From Anaeramoeba flamelloides (taxonomy: Eukaryota > Metamonada > Anaeramoebidae), in NCBI GenBank assembly GCA_027625915.1, contig JANTQA010000026.1:1054001-1118000 (forward strand): 64,000 bases of DNA, in the 5' to 3' direction. Positions 20,825-32,475 of this stretch are shown piece after piece. The notes under the pieces are model-generated. The model saw only the letters and a list, made by a program, of their open reading frames with translations. It searched no databases and was not told the DNA's origin. The position numbers and the translations under genes were made by a program. Position 1 is the first letter of the stretch. Each line of letters opens with the position of its first letter.

Positions 20825-23800
20825 TCAAATTATTGTTATTTGGTTTTTTCCCTGTTCATTTTGGCCCCATAAATGGGCAAAAAAATTTACTTTTTGGGGT
20901 AAATTTTCCCAACCTCCGAGCTTTTTTTCATTGATTTTGAAAGATATTTTTTTTTGGTCCATATCAAGAAAAATTGTGAAAATGTCATTTTTTTTAAAAA
21001 ATATTTTTTTTGGGTACTTTTTTTCGGTCCATTTTCCGTCTTCCTTTTTGCGTTTTCGGCTTTCGAGTTGTTTTTTTCCAGCCCACCAAGTTGTTTGGAA
21101 AAAATATGCATCTTCCCAATAATTCCAATCTTTGATAAAATTTTCCCTATTTTTGGTTCCGATTACTCCTAACCGGATTTGGTTGATTTCATTTTTTGGA
21201 TTTGGGAATTGGTCTATTTTTATTTTGATTTCGTGTTTTCCGCTCGAATATATTTTTTTTCCACATATTTTTCCATACCCACCATAAAATGGATTCCAAG
21301 CTGTTTTATTATTATTTTTTAATTTTATTAGATTTCCGTAGTTCATTTCCGGATCAAATTCTTCTTTTTTTTCCATAATTTGGATTTCATGCTTTTTCTT
21401 CCTTTCTTTTTCTTTCTCTTTCTCTTTCTTTCCGTTCTTCTCGCTTTTCCTTTCCGATTTTATTATTTCTTTGCCTCCCTGTATTAATCCGATATGATTT
21501 TTATCTTTTTTAAATTTTTTGATTGTGTTTATTTTTATTTTCTTTTTCGATATCTTTTTCTGTTTTTTTTCTGTGTCTTCCAAAATTGTCTGAATTTTGT
21601 TATCAATTATTATTTCAATTTTTTTAAATAAATTTAGATGATTTATTTTTGAATCTTGGATTTTTTGGATCATTAAATCTGAATCATTTTCAATTTTTTT
21701 ACAAATAATTTTAATTTTTTCTTTTAATTTGTTTTGATTTTCAAGTGATTTTTGTATTGTTTCTTTGTTTTGATTTTCTTCATTTTGCATTTTATTTAAA
21801 ATCATTTTTATCTTTTCATAAATTTCATTTGAGAAATCATTTAAACCTAATATTTCATGATTATTTTTCTTACAAGTTGTATAACATTCAGAGCAAATTA
21901 ATTTATTTTCATCTATGCAATATAAGGATAATTCTTTATTGTGTTTTCTACATATATTAAAATTAGTTTCTTTGTTGAATAAAATATTGGAATAATAAAA
22001 TATAATAAATTAATTTAAGTAATTTTAATACAGTCAGTTCCACATTATAGGTACAGAATTTCAACGAAATTCAAGGCACAAAAAAAACTCAAATTAAAGC
22101 ATATTATTTGAAATTTTTTTTACAATTTATTTTACTAGAATCTGAATTGTGTGCCTTAATTTTTAGATTTTTTTTTGTGCCTTGAATTTCGTAGCACTTT
22201 GTGCCTTAAAAGTGGAACTGACTGTATTGGATTTTGATTTTTTAATTATATTTTTAAATTTGAGAATAATTTGATAAAAATAAAGTTGTATGGATTAAAA
22301 AAAGCCACTATAATTTTTGTGCATTTCTTGTTGTAATATCACAACGAAAATCGCACTCTTAAAAATATATTTCATTTTTTTTTTTTTTATTTTGAAGGGA
22401 GGAAACTAATTTCCTCTTACAGCCGTTAGGTTTTCCAGAATTTAAAAGAATTGAGTAAAATCAAAGAATTTTCTCTATTCTTTTGAATTCTGGAAAACCG
22501 CCGTTAGCTTTTTTTTTTATTTGAGAAATATAAAGAAAATTTCAACAAATTTTCTGTTTATTTCTTAAATTAAAAAAAAGCAAGGCACTCTACGGCACTT
22601 TCCCTAATTTCTTAATTTTTGTTTAGAAATTTCAATAAAGAATCATAATTTTCTTTATCATTAACCAATGATAAAATAAATAATGAGTCTTTATTTTGAA
22701 TAATATCAAGAATATTATTCTTTAATTGTTTATTATTTTTGTTTATTTGGATTAATTCCTTATTCCAAAATTTTCGATTTTTTCTATAGAATGGGCGTCG
22801 TTAGGTTATTTTTAATTTAAGAAAGAAACAGAAAATTTATTTAATTTTCTGTTTATTTCAAAAAGCAAAAAAAAAACCTAGAACATTTTACGCATAAAAT
22901 AGAAAACCTCAAAAAAAACCTAGAAAACTTAAAAAATAAAAAAGAAAACCTCAAAAAAAACCTAGAACACTTAACAAATAAAACAGAAAACCTCAAGAAA
23001 ACCGCCGATAGCTTTTCCAGAATTTAAAAGAATTGAATAAAATCATAGATTTTTCGATATTCTTTTGAATTCTGGAAAAGCTAGGCACTCTACAGCACTC
23101 TAAAGCACTTGACGACACGACTGTTTGTTGATATTGTTATTATAATTAATAATTTTTAAATATTCTTGACACTTTCCATCCAGAACTATTTATAATGAAC
23201 TTTTGTCTAAAATTATTTCGGTCTACATTTAATAATTTTAAATTTCCTATTTCCCAATTGATATTTTCATCATTTTTCTTGGAAAATTTTAATTGTTGTG
23301 AAATGTTATCAAACCCAAGTATTTCTAATTCTTTTTTTGAGTTTATATCTTCTTTTGTAGATTGAGATTCTGGCTTGGTCAAAAAAATATATTTCATTGT
23401 TGTATTTAACATTAAAATACAGTCAGTTTCACTTTTAAGACACAAATTTTCAACGAAATTTAAGGAACAAAAAAATCTCAAATTAAGGCACAAATTTGGA
23501 ATTTTGTTTTTTACAATTTATTTTTACTAGAATTTAAATTTTGTGCTTTAGTTTGAGATTTTTTTTGTGCCTTAAATTTCGTTGAAAATTTGTGTCTTAA
23601 AAGTGAAACTGACTGTAAAATAAAATATGATTCTACAATCTATTTCAATATTTTAAATACAACAATGAGAAAGTTTTATTTTTAGATCCTTTCAATTTAT
23701 GTTTGGATTACAAACTATTATTGTTTGTTTCTTGGATTTCAATCAATTTTTTTTTATTTTGTCGAATAGTATTAAATAGCTTTATTTCAATTAATTTAAT

Positions 23801-24551
23801 TCCTTGCAAGAAAAAATAATACTCGAATACCATTTAAATAACTATGATTCTGAAATCTTTTGAAATTGTTGAAATACAATGAAATAAATGTGTGATTTTC
23901 GTTGAGATGGTAAGAGTTTTCTTCATTTTTTCGCAAATTTTTACGTTTAAACTTTTTTATTTTCAATTTACAATTTGAAAAATATTTTCCTTTTCAGATT
24001 TTAATATTTATTTACAATACAAACCAAAACTCTCTTGAAGCAAAATTAAAGTGTTATAAATTTCAAGAGATTAAAATGAAAAAAAATTAAAAAAAAATTA
24101 AAAAAAAATGTTTGAAAATGTTGTTTTGGTAAATTTTTTTGAACAATTTTTCTCTCTTTGATTGATCTATTCTCAAAAGGACATTGGTGAGTTAAGGTTA
24201 TTATCCAATACCCATCATGGGGATGTGGTCTTGAAAGGTCTATTCATTTCTTCAAATGGTATTTTTTTACAATGGTTTATCAATTTTCTATTTCTCTTTT
24301 TTTTTTTTTTTTTCATTTCTCTTTTCTCTTTTTTCTATTTGAAGAATTCTCTTTTTTGATTTTTTCTATTCTCAATTCTTTCTTATCTTTTGAAGAAAGA
24401 AAATTAAAAAATTAAAAATTTTAGATCTTGAAAAGATCCTCAACCCAAATTACCTTTACTTGTTGAATTGAAAAACTTTTGAATTCAAAGTAGCCATTTT
24501 TTTCGGAGAAAGGGATTATTTATTTCAAAACCAAAAAAAAACAACAAAAAA

Positions 24552-24590
<39 letters not shown>

Positions 24591-25156
24591 ATAATCAAAG
24601 ACAAAGTTGTACTTTTAAAGAACAAGGCGAAAAAAAAACGAAACAAGAAGTTTTAATTAAAAAATAAGATCAAAAAAAAAAAAAAAAAAAGAGTCGCTTA
24701 AAAAGGAATGAAATAAAATTTGAAAAAAAAACGACGAAAAAATAAAAAAAAATAAAAATTGAAAAATTTACTTTTGACTAATTCATTGTAAGGAGCTTTG
24801 TAAAGATGCTTTTTGTGTTTTTTTAAAGCAGAAAATTTGTGTATTTCTTCTTCGCATTTAGCACAATAATAGACTTGACAGATGGTGCAATAGAATTGAG
24901 ATTGTTTTTTATGGCAATTGTCACATTTGGGAATTTGTTTTTCAACAGGTTGGTTAATTTGCGAAAGCTTGGTGATTTTTTTTTCTTTTTTTGAATGTTT
25001 CTTGTTCTTGTTCTTGTTCTTGTTCTTGTTCTTGTTCTTGTTCTTGTTCTTGTTCTTGTTCTTGTTCTTGTTCTTTTGTTTGTATTTGTTTTTCTTATAC
25101 GCTTTTTGTTTATGCTTGCTTCTTTTCTTTTTTTGATGCTTTTTGGAATTGTCCAT
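20825..25156 (-). CDS. TRIM-like protein: two B-boxes, coiled coil, SPRY (two exons)
   Basis: Exon 1 is 25156-24772 and exon 2 is 21969-20825, joined across a 2802-bp intron (donor AGTAAAT, acceptor CAACAAAG). The split Lys codon (A|AA) keeps the frame and gives 509 residues. In order: a Lys/Asn-rich N terminus with a pure Asn-Lys repeat; a first B-box (CDNC..QFYCTIC..YYCAKC..H..H, about residues 79-118); a second B-box in exon 2 (CRKHNKELSLYCIDENKLIC SEC..C..NNHE); a Glu/Lys/Ile coiled coil; and a C-terminal SPRY domain (NPFYGGYGKICGKKIYSSGK, IRLGVIG, WNYWEDAYFF, FTIFLDMDQKKISFKINEK, FFAHLWGQ). There is no RING, so ubiquitin-ligase activity is not expected. The usual role of such proteins is ligand recognition and scaffolding. 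Neither exon alone would be read as a TRIM; the joint is inferred from phase and domain order. Confidence 0.8.
22031..22224. mobile_element. palindromic MITE, family I
   Basis: TA-flanked 194-bp palindrome starting CAGTCAGTTCCACATTATAG and ending AAAAGTGGAACTGACTG, in the intron of the TRIM-like gene just upstream of exon 2. Confidence 0.9.
22374..23870 (-). mobile_element. LINE 3' half with two palindromic arrays (copy L4)
   Basis: It is read on the minus strand. The A tail appears as T-run 22374-22389, then the GAGGAAACTAATTTCCTC stem, palindromic modules (22429-22500 and 22510-22575), and C-terminal coding (CPFYRKNRKFWNKELIQINK to LLKFLNKN, about 22800-22600). A second array of modules covers 22800-23110, and more coding lies upstream (NINWEIGNLKLLNVDRNNF, SGWKVSRIFKNY, 23340-23145). 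A family I MITE splits the coding part at 23420. Upstream identity beyond about 23620 is weak. It lies in the TRIM-like intron. Confidence 0.75.
23420..23615. mobile_element. palindromic MITE, family I, inside LINE L4
   Basis: 196 bp, starting CAGTCAGTTTCACTTTTAAG, TA-flanked, with both arms nearly perfect. It interrupts LINE coding sequence. The open frame reading from it into the LINE is a chance fusion. Confidence 0.9.
25001..25076. repeat. TTGTTC hexanucleotide repeat (Asn-Lys coding)
   Basis: About twelve units of CTTGTT on the plus strand encode alternating Asn-Lys on the minus strand within exon 1 of the TRIM-like gene, just before the first B-box. A typical length-variable tract. Confidence 0.9.
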
Positions 25157-27106
25157 TTAATAAGGTGTTTATTTTTTCTCGTTGTTTAATTTTTATAGAA
25201 AATTAGAATAAAATTAAAAAAAATGATTTTATTTTGTTTTGGTTAATTCCGAGAGTAAAACCTTAGAAAATGAAAAAAAAACACAACAAATCCAATAATT
25301 GTGAAACTTAATAAAATCTGAAAACCAAAATTACGATCAACGAATAAAAGAGTAAATAATGGGTTAAAGACCAAATGGAGGATTCAACACAATAACAGGG
25401 ATTTTTGTTAGTATCTTTTGGTCATTAGTTTTTCTCTGATTGTTGCTTTTTATTCAAAACATTTGAGGAAAAATTTAACTTGTTTTGATAATCTTCAAAG
25501 AAAAAAAATTAACCACAAAAACCAAAGGAAGATTTAAATTGTTTTGGTTGATTTACTTGATGGCACTGTATTAGGTTTTTCGTTAAAGTTAATTTGTTCT
25601 TCTTTTTAAAACGATTTTTTATTTCTTTGACATTGTTTTTTGATTCAAATAAATAAAAAAAATTTAATTAAGGTATCAGTCTATCGAAAACAACAAAACA
25701 AAATTTCAATATATTTTATTGATGATAAACTCTACCTCCTAATTTTGTTAATGCCAAGTACCCGATTATTCGGATTGACTAAGAAACATAACAAAAAAAC
25801 AACGTTTAAGATCAAATTTTTTAATCCATTTTTTCTGAACTCGAAAACCTTTAAATTCATTTGGTTTCTTGCATTATAAAAATTTTTTTAACTATTTAAT
25901 TACCATTTCCATCATTATTATATAATAACAAGTCTTTGTTGCCAGGAATATTTATCTAAAGAGTATTTTTCAATTTTTAAGTTAATTCTTTTGGCTAACT
26001 AAAACATTTTTTTGATACAACCAATTAGTAGATAACTATATTGATTTATGAAGAGTAGTTATAATTATTAAAGTTTTAAAGTCACTAACAAATTATACTT
26101 TGAAATTGTGCTATTGTTAAAAAGATGAAATTTGATTTTTTAAATAAAATTTTATTGAAGATATTTGGGAATTTAATAATTTGATCCTTCAAAATACAAA
26201 ATCAATTTTCATTTGAAAAAAATGATTTAAATTGTAAAAATAATACTTTTGAATAAGTATAACAATTTGAATAAAAAAAAATTCAAAATTGAAAATTCTT
26301 TTTTAATTTTATTCATTTTTTTAAAACTAAATTAAAAAACCTTTTTTTAACTTTAGATATAATATTAATCATTGGCTTAATAGATCTAAATTTCATTGAA
26401 TAAACTTTTGTTAAGTTTCAATCATATTTTCATTTTTTTAATCGCCTATATCACATTAATTCAATTGGTTGAGATTTAAATTGAAAGATTAAATAATAAT
26501 AAAGAATAACAAAATAAAAATTTTTCAATCAAAATCCATAGTTTCAAACAAAAAACTAAAAATATGCAACACCAGTTTCAAAATTAACTGAATTGTTAAT
26601 CAAAATAATAGGTTACTTTTTTTGGTTTTCTCTTGAAAATATTAGAATTTCGGATTTCAAATAATAGAATCAAATTGACAAATTGTTTAAATGGGGTTAA
26701 CTCATCTATTTTCTAGAATCCCAAATTCAAATTACAAAGATACAAAAATTTATGGATCTTTGAAAAATTTCTAATTATTTTTAAAAAATACTACTCCATT
26801 AACAGGTTTTTTTACTATTTTGATTTTTTATCTATAGAATATTTCAAAATCTAGACCTGATATAATTCCCAAGTTACAGATTTATTGTCAAGGATTGAGT
26901 ATTAAATAACTCTTTACCTGTTAAAGATTGAATTTTGAATTGATTAAATTTGAAAAATAATAATTTGAAGATGGAGAAATATATTCATTAGAAGGATCTA
27001 AAACTAATTCGAATTGATTAAAATACAGTTGAAATAAAGAAGTAGTGTACCCAAAAAATGAATTCTAAAAATTACAGAATAAATAAATAAAAATGAATGT
27101 TTTTTA
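25157..27106. other. intergenic, no gene seen
   Basis: AT-rich DNA upstream of the TRIM-like gene. A plus-strand open stretch at about 25650-25879 has no good start codon, no recognisable domain and no splice context, so I do not call it. Nothing repeats elsewhere in the window. Confidence 0.4.
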
Positions 27107-27301
27107 CAGTCAGTTCCATTTTTAAGACACAAACTTTTAACAGAATTTAAGGTACAAAAAAAACCTCAAATTAAAAAACATAATTTGGAATTTTTTTTAA
27201 CAAATTATTTTACTAGAATTTGAATTTTGTGCTTTAATTTGGAATTTTTATTGTAAATTAAATATTGTTCAGAGTTTGTATCTTAAAAATGGAAATGATT
27301 G
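27107..27301. mobile_element. palindromic MITE, family I (diverged)
   Basis: CAGTCAGTTCCATTTTTAAG at the left end, and a right end changed to GGAAATGATTG, TA-flanked. The arms are more mismatched than in the copies at 15134 or 23420, so it is older. Confidence 0.85.
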
Positions 27302-27344
27302 TATTTTATTTCTTTTATTATAGGAAGTAGGTTTTTAGTTTGTT

Positions 27345-27600
27345 AATATACTCTTACAGCCATTAGGTTTTGTTAAATTTTCGAAATTAAAAAAATATAT
27401 ATTTACTTTTTCTTTTTATTTCTGAAATTAAAAAAAAAAATACAGTTATTAACTTTTCGGGACTTTTCTGTTTATTTGTGAAGTTTTCTAGGTTTTTTTT
27501 ACTTTTAGAAATAAACCGAAAATTTATTAAAATTTTCTGTTTATGTCTAAAGTAAAAAAAACCTAACGAAAATCAATATATTTTAATAATAAAATAAACT
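27345..27600 (-). mobile_element. orphan palindromic array, LINE 3' relic
   Basis: A CTCTTACAGCCATTAGG end motif, as in minus-strand LINE tails, is followed by paired modules: AAATTTTCGAAATTAAAAA with its complement (27370-27440), and TACTTTTAGAAATAAACC with its complement (27495-27560). No LINE coding remains. Confidence 0.6.
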
Positions 27601-27829
27601 CCTTTTCAGTCAATCTTCCTCGGTTTTATTCATGAAATAGAATATATTCCAATGTTTTAATTCATTATTCTACTCAAAATAAATTTTCAATTTGTAAATC
27701 TAATCATTTTTTCTAATTTTTTCAATTTTTTTTTTTGTTTTTTGAAATTTTGATTTTTTGGTTTTTTTTTTTTTTCAAATATAAATTTGAAATTAAAAAA
27801 ATAATTCTTGAAACTCCAAATTATCATTA

Positions 27830-28027
27830 CAGTCAGTTCCACTTTAAAGTAACAAACTTTTAAAGAAATTTAAGCAATTAAAAATCTCAAAATAAGGTGC
27901 AAAAAAATTCAGATTCCAATAAAATAAATTGTAAAATTAAAAATTCTAAAAAATATTTTTTAATTTGAGTTTTTTTTGTGTATTAAAATTCTGCTGAAAG
28001 TTTGTGTCAAAAAAGTGGAACTAGCTG
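27830..28027. mobile_element. palindromic MITE, family I
   Basis: 198 bp, CAGTCAGTTCCACTTTAAAG at the left and AAAAGTGGAACTAGCTG at the right, TA-flanked. Moderately diverged. Confidence 0.85.
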
Positions 28028-28485
28028 TAAGAAAATTGAGTAATTGTATTTTATTTTGAAATGAATTAACTAAAAATTAAAAAAATACATTTGTTGACAA
28101 TTTTAATTTCCTAAAGAGATTGATAAATTTGTTAAATGAATTTCCAATAAAAAAGTCTAAAAATTTTTAATAATATTAATTTTTTTTTTTTTTTTGAAAT
28201 TTATAGTTTGTTCAGATATTTCTTTTATGAATCTCAACTTTAATCCAAAGTTTATTATTTCTCTTATTTATAATCAATCAGATATTGATTGATTCTGAAA
28301 AAAAGTAAATTTACCAATTTTGGATTAGTTCTGTTGAGTTAAAATAAGTTTGGAAAACCTGGAGAAAAAAACCTCTCTGTATTTTCCATAAATTCAAAAG
28401 AATTGAGTAAAGTTGATGATTTTATTTAATTTGATTGAATTCTGGAAAAGTACGATTGTGTTTTTTTAACTTTTAAACTATTTTC

Positions 28486-29158
28486 CAGTCAAAGGGGCCC
28501 AGTTCTAATGATATAATACATGTGTTTAAAGGGTTTGCATAGATATTAGAAGAAAAAATTTATTTTGGAAATTTTCAAAATTGAAATCATTTTTACACAT
28601 TTTTTTTTTTTTTTTCGATTTTTTTTTTAAAACTTCATTCTGTTGCAAAAAAATTTTTATTGCAAGATCAAAAGTCACTTGGTAAAAATGTGTTATTCTA
28701 AGGTCATTGAAAACCGTCGAAAGATTATTGAGAAATCATATTGATTTACATTGGAATTCTATTCGATCTTTGATCTTGATATTTGATTAATAAATGTGAA
28801 AATTTTTCACTTCATTTTAATTTTCTTTTTCAAATAGAGACCCCAAATACCAACCTACTTCTTTGGTGACTTGATTTCTAAAAGAAAAGTATGGAAAATG
28901 AAGTGAAAAATTTTTAATATTTATTATTCAAATACCAGTAGAAGTCCAAAACGAGCATCGTTGTTTTTCTCAATAGGGAACAAAGATTTTGAGTTTTTTA
29001 ATTTTTAAGAAAATTTATTTATTAATTAGTTTTCAATCAGACATATATCAACAATACTTTGATTTGTATTATTCTGTTTATTTCTTATTTGTTCTTCAAA
29101 GTTCAATTATATAAAATAATTGATATTTGAAAAAAACCTTGGGCCCCTTTGAATGAAA
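28486..29158. mobile_element. TIR element, family III, copy A
   Basis: The ends are inverted repeats with the core TCAAAGGGGCCCA (left 28489-28501, right about 29137-29153). Subterminal sequence on the right (TTTGAAAAAAA.., ATATAAAATAATTGATATTT) is the inverse of the left part of copies B (40015) and C (42650), so this copy lies in the opposite direction. There is no transposase. Confidence 0.8.
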
Positions 29159-29395
29159 CAGAGTTTAGAAATCTCAAAAAGATTTCAAAAATTTTCGTTT
29201 TATTGCAAAAATTTTCAAAAACTCATTGTTATTCAACCGTAACTTGTTACTATACAATATTCTAAGAAACAACTTTTTTATTTAAATTATTATAATTATT
29301 AATAATTTCAAAATAATCTTGAAATATCTACCAAAAACTATGTATTATTAAGTTTTGTATTTATTGATTTAAAGTTTCTTTTTTACAGTTACAAA

Positions 29396-29561
29396 CTTTC
29401 AAACAGATTTAAGGTGCAAAAAAATCTCAAATTAAAGTACTTTTATTGGAATTTATTTCACACAGATTATTTTACAAGAATTTGAATTTTATTCCCTAAT
29501 TTGAGTTTTTCTCATACCTTAAATCTGTAGAAAGTTTGTGACTTAAAAGTGGAACCAGCTG
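29396..29561. mobile_element. palindromic MITE, family I, left end shortened
   Basis: The right arm is standard (AAAAGTGGAACCAGCTG). The left arm goes from CAGTT directly to ACAAACTTTC, lacking about 15 bp of the terminus. TA-flanked. Confidence 0.75.
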
Positions 29562-29932
29562 TATATTGTACATAGAATAAATTTTCAGCTAACTTTTTAA
29601 CAATTCATATTTTCATTATATATTTTTGAAAAGTAATATTTTATCTTGAAATATGTTTCAAACTCTAGACAATAAAATTATTTTTTTTTTTTTTTTTTTG
29701 GGTTTATGACTTCTTTTATAAATTGAAATCTAGCCAGGAACAAGTTTTAATTTAGTTTTTATGTATTATTCTTTGAGAATGTTGATTAATTTTTAAAAAA
29801 TTTTTTAATTTTTTATTTATACAACCATTTATTAAGTTAGACTATTTTTGAGTTGGCTCAGATGAAACTATTTTTTGGTTAAAGGTAACTAGTGTTATTT
29901 AAGAAATAAAATACATTATTTATATTTTAATA

Positions 29933-30128
29933 CAGTAAGTTCCCTTTTAAGAATCAAAAGTATAATAAAATTTAAGTCATAAAAAAATTACAAATAAAGC
30001 ACATTTTTTGGTATTTTTTTTTTCTGACAAATTATTTTACTAGAATTTGAATTTTGTACTTTAATTTGAGATTTTTATGGTGACTTAAATTTTGTTGAAA
30101 GTTTGGGTCTTAAAAGTGGAGCTGACTG
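29933..30128. mobile_element. palindromic MITE, family I
   Basis: 196 bp, CAGTAAGTTCCCTTTTAAG at the left and AAAAGTGGAGCTGACTG at the right, TA-flanked. Four family I copies lie in the 3 kb from 27.1 to 30.1 kb. Confidence 0.85.
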
Positions 30129-30130
30129 TA

Positions 30131-31507
30131 TTGGTTAAACATTCAACTCAAAAAAATCAGTTTAAAAGTATTTGCAATTCCAAAAAATCAAATATAAAAT
30201 AAAAAAATTACTTGTTTGTTTTTTTAAAAGTTCTAAAGCGTTTAATATCTACAATTTAAAACAAATTGTTTTCTTTAAATATATAATGAATTTAATCCAA
30301 TTTAATCTAATTTGTGGCAATATTGTAACTCTCTATATTTCACAAAGTAAGGATATTGTAAGAACCTTTTTGAGATAATAATAAAATATTTGAGAATAAT
30401 AAAAAATGAAAAAAAAATCTTTGAAATCTCAAAAAGTGTAGAAGGTGAAACTTTAAAACTAACACAGTTGTTTTCAGTAATATTATCTACAGTCATTTAA
30501 ATTAGAATTGGAAATTGAGTGTCACTCTTTAGTAATTTTTTTTAAAAATATCCTGTTTTTTTGAAAGTTGATTTTTAGAGATTGATAACGTTTCACAGGT
30601 TGGTTAATTATTGATTGGGGATCAAGTACTCAGAAAAATCACAAATATTATATAGAATATTTCAGAAAATTATTTCTAACCATGTGGCTAGGCCCTTAAA
30701 AGTTTTCAATTTGAGAAAAAATGGGAAAAAAAAATTTGATCTCATTGAATTACTTTAATTTTTCGGTTTCTTGTTTGATCAGAATGTTTTAGCCACTTTA
30801 CATCAACAAATTGAGAAGTTTAAATTATCTCACAATAACATATTTTAAAAATATTGACATGTCGTAAAATATATTTCCTTTAAGAAAATGCTTGATCCAA
30901 AAAAATAATGAAACAACATTCTCTAGTCTCATTTTTTAACAAGATTATTAATTGTTAAAATTCAATAATGAGTATAAAAAACCAAAAAAGAACTTTAGAA
31001 AAAAAACAAACCAATTGATGAAATTAATGTCATAATTCAAGAAAATGGAAAATGAAAAAAAATAAAAAAAAAAGAAAAATCTAAAAAGAAGATCCAAAAA
31101 TCCAAATCTAAAAATTAAAAAAACAAAAAATAATGAATTTTATTTGAGACATCACTCATTAATATGTAAAAAATGAAATTGAAAATAAAAAAGTTAAAGA
31201 CAAATTTATGAATTCAATTATCATTTTTTCATTATTAATCAAAGAGTTTATTTGTAATACAGCCAACATTCCAGTTCTCAAAAAACTTGAGGCCTATGAT
31301 ATATTGTTGTTACTATTACTACGATTTTTCAAAGTCTCTAATCTAAAAACGTGTATTTTTTGGAGTAAAAAAAATTAAAATGGATATAACAATGAATTTT
31401 TGTTAAATTCAACTCTTAGATATTTTTTAAATAGATGATAACAAATAGTTTTGAAAACCATGAATTCATTTAAAAAAACTCAACCATGGAAAAAAAAATA
31501 ACTGATG
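30131..31507. other. intergenic, no gene seen
   Basis: AT-rich sequence with no open frame of quality, no repeat matched elsewhere and no RNA gene signals. Confidence 0.4.
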
Positions 31508-31986
31508 ATAAATATTCAGAGTCCGTAGAGTGCCTAGGTTTTCTTGAAGTCTTCTGTTTTCTTGTGAAGTTTTCTAGGTTTTTTTGAGGTTTTATATTTT
31601 ATTCGTAAAGTGTTCATGGTTTTTTTTACTTTTTGGAATATACAAAAATTTTAATAAATTTTCAGTTTATTTCAAAAAGTAAAAAAAAACTAAAGAAAAC
31701 CTATTGATTTTCTAAATAAATAGAAAACTCAAAAAAACCAAACGAAAATTGATAGATTTTACCAACAGTTTTCTTAAGAATAAAAAACAGAACGAAATTC
31801 TATTGATTTTACAAATAAACAGAAAACTTAAGAAAATCTAAAGGTGGTTTTATAAAATTCAATATAGTAGAGTAAAATCCAATAGATTTGACTCGATTCT
31901 GAAAAATTCTCGAAAGCATAAAGGAAGTCTCGTAGATTACCGTCAAGTGCCTCTTTTTTCCAGAATTCAAAAGAATAGAGTAAAAT
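31508..31986 (+). mobile_element. palindromic module array without LINE coding
   Basis: It starts with the GTAGAGTGCC boundary motif and holds paired modules: TTTACTTTTTGGAATA with TTTATTTCAAAAAGTAAA (31625-31690), and CTATTGATTTTC and CGAAATTCTATTGATTTTAC stretches up to 31835. A CCAGAATTCAAAAGAATAG half-module at about 31960 is cut where a family IV element begins. No A tail remains. Confidence 0.6.
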
Positions 31987-31987
31987 C

Positions 31988-32475
31988 AAAAATTTAACAA
32001 AGAACGTAGTCAAAATAAAGTGTGCAAAAAAATTTAATGTGTGTTTTAAAATAAGAAGTGTGTTTTTTTGTTATTGAAGACCTAAACATTAATTGATCAA
32101 AGGAACTGATAATAAACCCTAAATAAGTGGGGGTTTGGTTTCCACAAGTTCTATTATTTTAAAATAAATTCTAAAAATGAAAAATCAAATTTGAAAATTT
32201 ATCTCAAAAAAGAGGAGTAAATATTTGATGAAAATTTTTATTAAAAAAATAAAAAATTTCAAAAAAATTGAGAATATATTGAATAATTAATTAGAACTAA
32301 TTGTATTCCTAATTTAAATTTTACTGAAAATCACCAGATGTTTACTTTCATAATTGATTTGAACTTAGGTATACTATTTGGTAGTCTATTGGATGTTGCC
32401 TTGCAACAAGAAGAAAAAAAAAAAGCACGGATAATATTTTGAAACACGGATTATAGTTGTTGGGCAGACATTATT
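31988..32475. mobile_element. TIR element, family IV, best copy
   Basis: The left end GTCAAAATAAAGTGTGC is inverted at the right end as GCAGACATTATTTTGATC. The body matches 13932-14408 throughout, including GGTATACTATTTGGTAGT and the TATTTTGAAACACGGATT box. It abuts repeat B copy 2. Confidence 0.65.

Noticed and set aside
22031-22224. CRISPR-like array or tandem small-RNA locus suggested by repeated AAGGCACAAA boxes
   Set aside because: The boxes are in inverted arms of a TA-flanked MITE. There are no spacers and the context is a eukaryotic intron.
23146-23493. 115-residue minus-strand open frame
   Set aside because: A chance fusion of a family I MITE arm with LINE coding sequence, not a gene.
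24162-24270. Possible short plus-strand exon (DIGELRLLSNTHHGDVVLKG)
   Set aside because: Less AT-rich and open, with splice-like flanks, but it lies in the TRIM-like intron on the opposite strand, has no ATG and matches nothing I know.
24918-25206. Plus-strand Leu/Phe-, Cys/Ser- and Leu/Val-repeat frames
   Set aside because: Shadows of the TTGTTC repeat, which encodes Asn-Lys in the B-box exon on the minus strand.
30172-30496. Short overlapping open frames on both strands
   Set aside because: Background AT-rich composition, no start context, no domain and no repeat match.
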